From: a virus
Strand: one strand, 5' to 3'
IMG/VR virus record: IMGVR_UViG_3300030103_003573
Coordinates: 335-64,334 of that record
DNA length: 64,000 bases
Shown: positions 55,044-61,557 of the stretch, in pieces
Layout of the letters: every line of letters starts with the position of its first letter
How positions within the stretch are numbered: position 1 is the first letter of the stretch
Translations under genes and position numbers: made by a program
Notes under the pieces: generated by a model
Told to the model about the DNA's origin: nothing
Databases searched by the model: none
Seen by the model: only the letters and a program-made list of their open reading frames with translations

Positions 55044-55061
55044 GGTTAACGGCTGTTAACC
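55044..55061. promoter_or_regulatory. Double palindrome, site 7
   Basis: GGTTAACGGCTGTTAACC, about 48 bases upstream of the 229-residue gene. It is the only one of the seven sites not also at the end of a gene, which supports an upstream regulatory role. Confidence 0.8.
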
Positions 55062-55335
55062 TTGTCTCCCTTCACTATCTAAAGCGATCCGAGGAGAGGA
55101 AAGACTTTGAAACAAGGGAAAAGGGGATGCGGTAAACGCGGCGCTTTCCTTTCAGACTAGGGGAGGGAAACCATGCAACCATGCAAAATGCCGTTTGCTC
55201 AGTGCTATATAGTCCTGCAAAGTGTTTTGTTACCAAGTGTGATAGCTAACCCATTGAGAATCAGTCAGTTAGGTTATAACTTCCAACAAGATGTGTAATG
55301 CGGAGTCCCACGCCACGGGGGGGTATGCGCTTTTT

Positions 55336-55361
55336 GTGCGCGCGCGCGTGTACATATATAC
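55336..55361. other. 26-bp alternating purine-pyrimidine tract
   Basis: A GTGCGCGCGCGCGTG stretch runs without break into TACATATATAC, 26 bases of strict purine-pyrimidine alternation. Such sequence readily adopts left-handed DNA under negative supercoiling. It ends six bases before the 95-residue gene start. Confidence 0.75.
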
Positions 55362-55367
55362 CTGTCT

Positions 55368-55655
55368 GTGAAAAAATTTGACAAGACTCGTTCTGCACGA
55401 ATAATGCACGCGATCATGGCATCGAAGGAATATTACCGTAAAAACAGAGAGGCCCGTCTCAAATACCAGCGTGATTACTACAAGGCGAACAAGGGGAGAA
55501 TCGCTAGAAAACGTGAGGTTGCAGAAACCGTGGATCCAAATCTTGCCAAGCGACGGAAAGAATATCAGCGTGCATATTACCGCAAACACCGTGCGCGTAT
55601 TCTGAAAATGCGTGCAGAGCAGTATGCGATGAAGAAGTCCGCAAACCGCAAATGA
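55368..55655 (+). CDS. Small basic YxxxR-repeat protein, 95 aa
   Basis: Starts at GTG 55368. Contains repeats of the form YYRKNREARLKYQRDYY and YQRAYYRKHRARIL. Such basic helical repeats occur next to HNH or NUMOD proteins in phages and probably bind DNA. It is followed by a NUMOD-like gene. No nuclease residues. Confidence 0.62.
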   Translation: MKKFDKTRSARIMHAIMASKEYYRKNREARLKYQRDYYKANKGRIARKREVAETVDPNLAKRRKEYQRAYYRKHRARILKMRAEQYAMKKSANRK

Positions 55656-55665
55656 AAAGTCCTCT

Positions 55666-55707
55666 AATATATATATAGATCAGTATAGTACTATACTAGT
55701 ATATATA
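55666..55707. promoter_or_regulatory. AT-rich palindromic region
   Basis: A perfect 16-base palindrome (AGTATAGT/ACTATACT, 55682-55697) flanked by TATATATA tracts on both sides in imperfect symmetry. It lies in the 80-base gap between two rightward genes; it could be an operator, transcript hairpin or easily melted site. Confidence 0.6.
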
Positions 55708-55735
55708 GCCCCAGAGAAAGTTTTCAACCACGCTC

Positions 55736-56209
55736 ATGCACATCCCAGAAGGCTTTACCTTAATTCCTAGGACGAAACACTACTACCTCTCTAAAGAGGG
55801 CTTCGTCTACAACTTAAAAACACGCAAGCGCCTTAACAAGACCTTTGACGGATACCACATTTGCACATGGGTAATGGATAGTGACGGGAAGCAATTTAAG
55901 TTCTTTCACAACAAAAAGAATAAGACGCCACTCCCACACTACCCCCTTGAGCGCGTCATGGAGGAGTGCATGGAAATACCCGATTACCCTGACTACGCGA
56001 TCAACCCGAGGGGCTTGGTGTGGCGCATTACTCCCCGTGAGAAGGGACCGAATGCAGGTCGCATCTACGTTCTGCGCGAGCACATACACCAGAACAAGAC
56101 GTATGTCTGGCTGACGCATCCCGACAATTCTTTGCTCCGCAAGCGTTTCCGGCCCTATCATCTGGCCAAGCAAGTCTGGGGGGACGATGCCGATGTGGAT
56201 GACGAGTGA
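55736..56209 (+). CDS. NUMOD-like DNA-binding protein without nuclease motif, 157 aa
   Basis: Two segments resemble NUMOD-type modules of homing endonucleases: YYLSKEGFVYNLKTRKRL with FDGYHICTW, and MEIPDYPDYAINPRGLVWRI. The protein ends in a helical segment with an Asp-rich tail. The usual HNH or GIY-YIG nuclease is absent, so it may be a DNA-binding remnant or a domesticated regulator. Confidence 0.55.
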   Translation: MHIPEGFTLIPRTKHYYLSKEGFVYNLKTRKRLNKTFDGYHICTWVMDSDGKQFKFFHNKKNKTPLPHYPLERVMEECMEIPDYPDYAINPRGLVWRITPREKGPNAGRIYVLREHIHQNKTYVWLTHPDNSLLRKRFRPYHLAKQVWGDDADVDDE

Positions 56210-56256
56210 TCACCCCATTGCCTCATTCCAGAGACTAGCCCCCTGTGGTATTATGT

Positions 56257-56445
56257 ATGGGCGTGAAAAAGGCGTCCACATTTATGGAGACCCTTGTGGT
56301 TGTGGCAATTACAATGGTCCTGACCGGACTTGTCATTGAAGCTGCTTTCCGTGTTTACGAGAGTTTTGTCAGCGTAAACAAAGAACACCACCTCTACGAC
56401 CCCAAGAATTCGCACCCATCAGGCAACAGTCATATGTCGCGTTAG
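56257..56445 (+). CDS. Pilin-like single-span membrane protein, 62 aa
   Basis: The N-terminus is K-K-A-S-T-F-M-E-T-L-V-V-V-A-I, closely resembling type IV pilin or pseudopilin prepilin sequences: cleavage after Ala6 would leave Glu11 at the key +5 position, followed by a hydrophobic helix to about residue 33. A short Ser/His-rich C-terminus replaces the pilin head. I prefer the ATG at 56257; an in-frame GTG lies at 56245. It is followed by a bidirectional terminator. Confidence 0.55.
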   Translation: MGVKKASTFMETLVVVAITMVLTGLVIEAAFRVYESFVSVNKEHHLYDPKNSHPSGNSHMSR

Positions 56446-56496
56446 CACCCTCAAATCGACATATCTGCATAACGTGCCTACCATGTAGACACAAAA

Positions 56497-56533
56497 AACC
56501 CCCGCTGCGTATGACAGAACCGCAGCGGGGGTT
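56497..56533. terminator. Bidirectional terminator
   Basis: AACCCCCGCTGCG (56497-56509) pairs perfectly with CGCAGCGGGGGTT (56521-56533), a 13-pair stem with an 11-base loop. Leftward it is followed by six T; rightward by TGTTC. It ends both the pilin-like gene and the leftward small genes. Confidence 0.88.
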
Positions 56534-56537
56534 TGTT

Positions 56538-56630
56538 CTAGTAGCCTTTGCCTTTTCTTTTCCCCTTGCCCCCAGATGGCTTGGGTTTAGACATCGGCTT
56601 TGCTTTTTTTCCTCCCTTGCCGTAAGCCAT
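56538..56630 (-). CDS. Tiny basic protein, 30 aa
   Basis: A 30-residue frame made almost only of Gly, Lys, Pro and Arg, between a leftward lipoprotein gene and the terminator. It has a proper ATG and stop three bases before the terminator loop region, so it is probably expressed. It may bind nucleic acid. Confidence 0.5.
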   Translation of the reverse strand: MAYGKGGKKAKPMSKPKPSGGKGKRKGKGY

Positions 56631-56633
56631 AAC

Positions 56634-56843
56634 TTATTTACCTTCCTCTTCTTCGGTGGGGACCAGATCAAGCCCAATGCAGAACTTAGGCGGCACGGGT
56701 CTGAGTTCCAGATCCAGTTTTGCTGATGTTGATGGGTTTGTGAATGGTAGTGGAACTTGTCCACCAAGGTCTGCTGTTGAACAAGAAACTGTGAAGAATC
56801 CAGCCAGCAGGATTAGATGTAGGTAAATGAAATATCCTTTCAT
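56634..56843 (-). CDS. Small lipoprotein, 69 aa
   Basis: A signal of the lipoprotein type: a short basic start, a hydrophobic helix (FIYLHLILLAGFFTV) and Ser-Cys at residue 20 (lipobox Thr-Val-Ser-Cys, a slightly atypical -3 residue). The mature part is Pro-rich with a Glu cluster at the end. Small phage lipoproteins act in superinfection exclusion or as outer spanins. The spanin role is already filled at 17576, so exclusion is the better guess. Confidence 0.55.
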   Translation of the reverse strand: MKGYFIYLHLILLAGFFTVSCSTADLGGQVPLPFTNPSTSAKLDLELRPVPPKFCIGLDLVPTEEEEGK

Positions 56844-56894
56844 ATTCTTCCTTTTATTCTCCCGCCCTACGAGTGTCCAGCCTAATATACAGAA

Positions 56895-56923
56895 TTGACT
56901 AAAGGCTTGGAAAAAGGTATTAG
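56895..56923 (+). promoter_or_regulatory. Promoter of the head operon, nearly leaderless
   Basis: TTGACT (56895-56900), 17-base spacer and TATTAG (56918-56923). The predicted start is about three bases before the portal ATG at 56933, so the mRNA would be nearly leaderless. Confidence 0.6.
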
Positions 56924-56932
56924 CTTATAATA

Positions 56933-59194
56933 ATGAGCAGCACCTATGCCATTGACGGCCTAGAACTCGCTTCCTTAGACGATAAAGGAAAGCCCGTGGA
57001 GACGCGCTTGAAAGATGTCAAAAGCGCCCTCTCCATTTTTTCAACCCTGCTAAGATCCGACGAGAAGTCATCTATTAACAGAGCAAGGATTGACGCCATG
57101 TTTGATGGTGCTGCTCCATACGAACAGTCCAGCCTAGTGACTAGTGGGCAAGGATTGAAAACAAACCTGAATTTTGGCGATGCTCAACGACTCCTCGATG
57201 TGGCTTTGTCTGCTTATGTTGACCTTTATAGTTCTCTGGAGAGACTCGTCGAAGTGCGTGGCACGCAAGGAGAAGCGTCAGAGATCAAACCGGCAGAAGA
57301 AATAGTAGCTGACGAACTTACGCAGATGATGAGGGCATGGCCCGAGTTTCACAGTGCGTATCTTCGTTTATGCACAACCTTCATTAAGCATGGCGTTTCT
57401 GCGGCTTTCTTTGATACACCCGACGATTGGCGTTTCAGGGTTGGCGGCTTCAATGATTTGCTCATCCCCCGACAGACTCCCTCTAATGAAGAGTGCATCG
57501 ATGTGGCGGTGGGCCGTAGGCAATACCTGCTGCATGAACTTTACGCCCACATCAAGAATCCTGAAGCCGCCGCCAAGGTTGGCTGGGATGTTGATGAGGT
57601 AAAACGAGTTATTGAGAAAACAGCTTCTACAAATGGGCGGTCTGGGAAAACTGGGACTTACAGCACCAGACAGTTTGAGGAGTTGCAGCAGGAGATGAAG
57701 AACAACGATCTCTACACTGGGATTCAAAACCCGACAGTTTCTGTTCTGCATTTCTGGGTTCGTGAGATGGACGGTAGTGTCAGTCACTACATTGCTTCGG
57801 AGCACTCTCCTAAAGACTTTATGTATAAGAAGGTTAGCCGCTACGCTAGTGTGGAACAGGCTTACATTCTTTTCACCTATGGTGTTGGCAGCAATGGGAC
57901 ATATCATTCCATCCGTGGTTTGGGGCAGCGGATCTTCGCCCACGTTCAGACCAGTAACAGGCTGCGTTGTCAGCAGATCGACGGAGCTATGCTTGCCTCT
58001 GCTGTAATGATCCAGCCAGAGAATCAAAGGTCACTGGACGAACTACAGTTCACCTATTACGGGGCGTATGCTGTGCTTTCTCCGAACGTAAAAATTGTTG
58101 AGAAAGCTATTCCAAACCTTGGCACGGCGGTGCAACCAGCATTGCAGGATCTTACCAACCAGTTGCAACTTAACACTGACACGGTAAGCACGTATGGCCC
58201 GAATCAGAGTTCACCATACCGCAACAAGATGCAGGTCGTCGCGGACATGGATGTTACCACCCGCCTTTCTGGAGCGAGCCTTAACTTGTTTTATTCAAGT
58301 TGGACTAGGCTTTTGAGGGAGGTGGTTCGACGGATTGTCACAACCAAGAAGCCAGATGCTGCTGTAAAAGACTTCTTTGATCGTTGCGCTGCAAAAGGGA
58401 TTTCAAAAGAATTCATTAAGACCTTGGACCTAGACCGAACCAAGGCTGTCCGCTCCATTGGTAATGGTAGCCACGCCAACCGCATGGTTGCCCTCAAAGA
58501 ACTCCAAGGTATTAGCGGCCAGTTTGACGACGTTGGTAGGCGCAACCTGACAAGGGACATTGTATCCACCCGTGTTGGCCACGATCTTGCAGATAGATAC
58601 GTTCCTTCCGATATTCAGAAGCGGCCCACTGTGGATGTTAAGATTGCGTTCTTTGAGAACCAGCAACTGTCGTCAGGGCAACCTGTTCCTGTTGTGGGCA
58701 ATGAACTCCACGGCACTCACCTAAGTGTCCATGTCCCGGCACTTAACCAGATTATAGAACAATTAAACACTGGTGAAGTTGATCCAATGCAATCACTCCC
58801 TGTGTTGCAAGCGTTCTACGAACATATCAGTCAAACAGTTCAATTCGCTGCTGGAGATCCTGCACTGCAAGCTGAAGTTGGTCAGGCTAATCAGATCCTC
58901 CAATTCGCTGAAGAGGCAATCAACAACGCAACTAAAGCGGCACAAAAAATTCAAAGAGATCAGCAAAGAGCAGCTCAAGAAGAAGCTGAGTTTGCTGCTG
59001 CCCAAGGACAACCCGCCCCTGCTCCTGAACAACCACAGGTTGATACCAAGATGATGGAGCATGAAATCAAGATGCGTATTGCTCAAGAGAAAGCACAGGT
59101 TGATATGGCTATCAAACAGCAGAAGCACGATCAGGAGATGGCCATGCGTGATGCTAAGTCAGCTCTTGAATTCCGCGAAAACAGTGACATCTGA
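56933..59194 (+). CDS. Portal protein (podovirus-type head-tail connector), 753 aa
   Basis: Large protein with the composition and segments of podovirus-type head-to-tail connectors: an N-terminal helical region with AMFDGAAPYEQ-like segment, the central SNRLRCQQIDGAMLASAVM and YGPNQSSPYRNKM-like segments, then a long C-terminal Gln/Ala/Glu coiled-coil tail (residues about 670-745). It forms the dodecameric channel through which DNA enters. First gene of the head operon; its stop overlaps the next gene (11 bases). Confidence 0.8.
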   Translation: MSSTYAIDGLELASLDDKGKPVETRLKDVKSALSIFSTLLRSDEKSSINRARIDAMFDGAAPYEQSSLVTSGQGLKTNLNFGDAQRLLDVALSAYVDLYSSLERLVEVRGTQGEASEIKPAEEIVADELTQMMRAWPEFHSAYLRLCTTFIKHGVSAAFFDTPDDWRFRVGGFNDLLIPRQTPSNEECIDVAVGRRQYLLHELYAHIKNPEAAAKVGWDVDEVKRVIEKTASTNGRSGKTGTYSTRQFEELQQEMKNNDLYTGIQNPTVSVLHFWVREMDGSVSHYIASEHSPKDFMYKKVSRYASVEQAYILFTYGVGSNGTYHSIRGLGQRIFAHVQTSNRLRCQQIDGAMLASAVMIQPENQRSLDELQFTYYGAYAVLSPNVKIVEKAIPNLGTAVQPALQDLTNQLQLNTDTVSTYGPNQSSPYRNKMQVVADMDVTTRLSGASLNLFYSSWTRLLREVVRRIVTTKKPDAAVKDFFDRCAAKGISKEFIKTLDLDRTKAVRSIGNGSHANRMVALKELQGISGQFDDVGRRNLTRDIVSTRVGHDLADRYVPSDIQKRPTVDVKIAFFENQQLSSGQPVPVVGNELHGTHLSVHVPALNQIIEQLNTGEVDPMQSLPVLQAFYEHISQTVQFAAGDPALQAEVGQANQILQFAEEAINNATKAAQKIQRDQQRAAQEEAEFAAAQGQPAPAPEQPQVDTKMMEHEIKMRIAQEKAQVDMAIKQQKHDQEMAMRDAKSALEFRENSDI

Positions 59195-59501
59195 AGAACT
59201 TTTGGCACTGCATAAAGAGACTTGTGAATCTTGTCTCGATATTATGCGTAAGAAAAATTCTGACTACACTGGTGGTAAGAATTCTACGGACCCCTTTGCA
59301 AATTTTAAGTGTAGCGAGGTTCTCGATATTCACCCTGTGCATGGACTGCTGATAAGAGTGATGGATAAAATCAAACGTATCCATTCATTTGTGAACGACA
59401 AAGAGCTGCAAGTTCCAGATGAGACTGTGGATGATGCCTGTGAGGACATAATTAACTACGCTATTTTGGCTAAAGCCATGCTCCGCGAAGAGCGTAAGTA
59501 A
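59184..59501 (+). CDS. DUF1599-like (nucleotide-modification-associated) protein, 105 aa
   Basis: Starts at GTG 59184. The motif RKKNSDYTGG and the helices RVMDKIKRIHSF and VDDACEDIINYAILAK resemble DUF1599, an all-alpha family also called nucleotide-modification-associated domain 1 and distantly related in shape to MazG-type pyrophosphatases. It may act on nucleotides rather than on the particle, although it lies between portal and scaffold genes. Confidence 0.65.
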   Translation: MTSEELLALHKETCESCLDIMRKKNSDYTGGKNSTDPFANFKCSEVLDIHPVHGLLIRVMDKIKRIHSFVNDKELQVPDETVDDACEDIINYAILAKAMLREERK

Positions 59502-59553
59502 TTTTTCCAACATTTCCTTTGTCAGTTCTTCTCCGCTGTGGTATCGAAATGTC

Positions 59554-59742
59554 GTGAGTCTGAAGCGTGGCAGATACAACAAGGAAAGTAATGTTAGATC
59601 TACTAAAGGTGTTTATATCAGCAACCTTTCTACTTCTGTAAATAAAGCCTGTGATGCTTGGCTTAAGAAAAAAGGAATTGAGACAACAATCTGGACACCG
59701 TGGGGCAGGAAAAAACCAAGGAGTAATGAGCAAGCATCCTAA
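59554..59742 (+). CDS. Hypothetical small basic protein, 62 aa
   Basis: Starts at GTG 59554; basic, with WTPWGRKKPR near the C-terminus. It overlaps the next gene by 17 bases. Frame choice is uncertain, but the alternative on the other strand is less convincing. Confidence 0.42.
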   Translation: MSLKRGRYNKESNVRSTKGVYISNLSTSVNKACDAWLKKKGIETTIWTPWGRKKPRSNEQAS

Positions 59743-60022
59743 GCCACCTATTCCTATTGACCATTGGTTTAAAGATTTAGCGTCTGTTGAGTCTTTACGG
59801 GATGTTTTAGATAACGCAGCATTCAAGCAAGCTGTCGCTATTTTAAAAGAAATAGGAGGCCCATCGTTTGGCACCTTACAAGATAATGACACAAACAGCT
59901 TAAGGCACGCTTGGTATGCAGGTTACCGCGATGCTTTCAATGATCTTCAAAAACTAACTAAACTACCAGTCAACGAAAACAAAAACATCCAGCCCGACGA
60001 ATGGCTACACATTGAGCAATGA
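59726..60022 (+). CDS. Hypothetical protein before the scaffold, 98 aa
   Basis: The ATG at 59726 has a good ribosome-binding site (AAGGAG) four bases upstream. The protein is helical with mixed charge (FKDLASVESLRDVLDNAAFK; WYAGYRDAFNDLQKL). The stop overlaps the scaffold start as ATGA. No family recognised. Confidence 0.6.
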   Translation: MSKHPKPPIPIDHWFKDLASVESLRDVLDNAAFKQAVAILKEIGGPSFGTLQDNDTNSLRHAWYAGYRDAFNDLQKLTKLPVNENKNIQPDEWLHIEQ

Positions 60023-61236
60023 GTGAAGAAACAGCAGTAGAAGAAGCCCCACAGGTAGAACAGCTACCTGACGCACAGTCAGAACCCAGCCAAGATTCCT
60101 TCCTTGATGCTCTGGACAATGCCTTTGCCGGTTTAGAAAACAGCCCCGTCGAGTCTGTCGAAGGTGATTCTGGTGATCCAGATCCAGAACCTGAAGCTAC
60201 GCCTGAATCAGAGCCAGAGTCATCGCCTGAACCCGAGCCAGAAAAAGAAGAAGCAGAAGCAGAACCAGAAGCAGAAGCAGAAGAGGCTGACACAACATTT
60301 GACCCGACAAATGATTTAGATGAATCCCTTGAAGATGGCTGGACACCGAAAGCAGCAAACAGGTTCAAACAGCTCAAGTCTGAGTTAAAAGAAACTGCTT
60401 CAGAGCTAGAAAAGATCCGGGTGCTCAACGAGCAGAACGAACAAAAAATCAAAGAGCTTGCTGGTTCAACTGAAAGTTCTGATCTTGAAGCCCTTCAGGA
60501 AAAGATTAAATCTTATGAACAAGCAGACATGCTCAATAATCTTGAGCAGACTGAAGCATTTCAAAATGCTGTGACCAGACCTCTTTCTGCGCTACTTGAA
60601 CAATCTTCACAGATTGCAGCCAAGTATGACCTTGATGAGAACGAGATCATCGATCTTATTTCTCTTGATAATCAAGATGCCCAAGACGAAAAGATGTCTG
60701 AGCTTCTTGAGTCTGCTTCTGATCGAGATAAGGCCACCCTTTATCAGATCATAAACTCGATTAACCCTATTCTTGAGCACAGACAAAAACTGTTTGATAA
60801 TGCAGAGCAAGCCATGCAAGAGGCTCAATATCTTGAGGAGCAGGTTTCTAATCAAAAAGCTGCCGAGCAGTTGGAGCTTAGGAAGAATGCTACAAGGAAT
60901 GTTGTTGAACGTGTTAAGCAGAAGCTTCCATTCTTGTCTGGTATTGAAGGTTTGGATTTAGCAGCAATAGAACAGAAAGCTGCCGAAAATGACCCATCTG
61001 TAGTCCACCCTGTTGATTTTGCCTATAATTCTGTATCAGCCCAGCTTCTTCCGTCAGTGGTGCGTGAATACGTGACCATGAGGAAAGAAGTTGAAGAATT
61101 GACGGACAGACTTGCTGAATATGAAAGTGCAGAACCCAAGATGTCTGGGGCTTCTCCCGCAGCTTCAACTACTGCGGTTTCCCCAGAAGGCTCCTTCATG
61201 GACCGCGTGAATAGAGAACTTGCTGGTATGGGGTAA
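60019..61236 (+). CDS. Scaffolding protein candidate, 405 aa
   Basis: The N-terminal third is extremely acidic with Pro/Glu/Ala/Asp tracts (residues about 48-95). The rest is a long coiled-coil-like helical protein with Gln/Glu/Leu repeats, typical of capsid scaffolds, lying immediately before the major capsid protein. The C-terminus ends in a Ser/Ala/Gly-rich linker and a short helix. A separate protease gene is not visible nearby. Confidence 0.72.
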   Translation: MSEETAVEEAPQVEQLPDAQSEPSQDSFLDALDNAFAGLENSPVESVEGDSGDPDPEPEATPESEPESSPEPEPEKEEAEAEPEAEAEEADTTFDPTNDLDESLEDGWTPKAANRFKQLKSELKETASELEKIRVLNEQNEQKIKELAGSTESSDLEALQEKIKSYEQADMLNNLEQTEAFQNAVTRPLSALLEQSSQIAAKYDLDENEIIDLISLDNQDAQDEKMSELLESASDRDKATLYQIINSINPILEHRQKLFDNAEQAMQEAQYLEEQVSNQKAAEQLELRKNATRNVVERVKQKLPFLSGIEGLDLAAIEQKAAENDPSVVHPVDFAYNSVSAQLLPSVVREYVTMRKEVEELTDRLAEYESAEPKMSGASPAASTTAVSPEGSFMDRVNRELAGMG

Positions 61237-61283
61237 TATAATCCACAGGCACCCCTCAAGTGAGGGTATCCCATCCTGCAAAA

Positions 61284-61327
61284 GCCCCCTACTGGAATAT
61301 CGTGTTTCTGGTAGGGGGCATTTGCTT
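61284..61327 (+). terminator. Terminator between scaffold and capsid genes
   Basis: GCCCCCTAC (61284-61292) pairs with GTAGGGGGC (61311-61319) across 18 bases and is followed by ATTTGCTT, a moderate T-tract. It probably allows partial read-through while a new promoter drives the capsid gene. Confidence 0.65.
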
Positions 61328-61333
61328 TCCGTA

Positions 61334-61362
61334 TTGACATTTTTAACAAAATGTTTAAGTAT
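61334..61362 (+). promoter_or_regulatory. Capsid gene promoter candidate
   Basis: A perfect TTGACA (61334-61339), 17-base spacer and AAGTAT (61357-61362, three of six). A long leader of about 190 bases follows, unlike the leaderless promoters elsewhere in the phage. Confidence 0.6.
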
Positions 61363-61377
61363 GGCCCCATAAGCGAA

Positions 61378-61404
61378 GGTTGCTCTAGCCACAAATAGTT
61401 CTAC
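61378..61404 (+). repeat. 27-bp direct repeat, copy 1
   Basis: GGTTGCTCTAGCCACAAATA followed by GTTCTAC, identical to copy 2 at 61452. It lies in the capsid mRNA leader, just after the predicted promoter. Confidence 0.8.
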
Positions 61405-61451
61405 ACCGCTTCCCATTGGGCTGAGTTCCAATACACACATAGATTTGATCC

Positions 61452-61478
61452 GGTTGCTCTAGCCACAAATAGTTCTAC
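61452..61478 (+). repeat. 27-bp direct repeat, copy 2
   Basis: Second perfect copy, 74 bases downstream of the first. Only two copies were seen, so this is not a CRISPR array. Confidence 0.8.
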
Positions 61479-61557
61479 GAAAGGTCAATCGCCCTAACCT
61501 TTTTTAACCTGCCCGACAACAGGGCGCATTTCTTTACCTATTTAACACCACAATCAA

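Larger units (their letters stand above)
55005..55367. other. Intergenic region between divergent clusters
   Basis: No gene is visible in these 363 bases. The left end holds double palindrome site 7; the middle contains short AT/GC-mixed sequence without a convincing promoter; the right end has a Z-DNA-type alternating tract directly before the 95-residue gene. It probably carries promoters for both directions, possibly also an origin, but no diagnostic sequence supports that. Confidence 0.6.
61237..61557. other. Regulatory gap before the major capsid gene
   Basis: No gene in these 321 bases. It holds a small CCCTC/GAGGG hairpin (61253-61266), a terminator (61284-61319), a promoter (61334-61362) and a pair of 27-base direct repeats in what would be the leader of the capsid mRNA. 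Confidence 0.7.

Noticed and set aside
50320-55061. GTTAAC palindromes as rho-independent terminators
   Set aside because: Stems are AT-containing, none is followed by a T-tract in the direction of transcription, and site 7 is not behind any gene.
59385-59582. Minus-strand 65-residue frame at the end of the DUF1599-like gene
   Set aside because: Antisense to a well-supported gene, with no partner or ribosome-binding site.
61378-61478. CRISPR array
   Set aside because: Only two repeat copies, one spacer-like interval of 47 bases and no cas genes.
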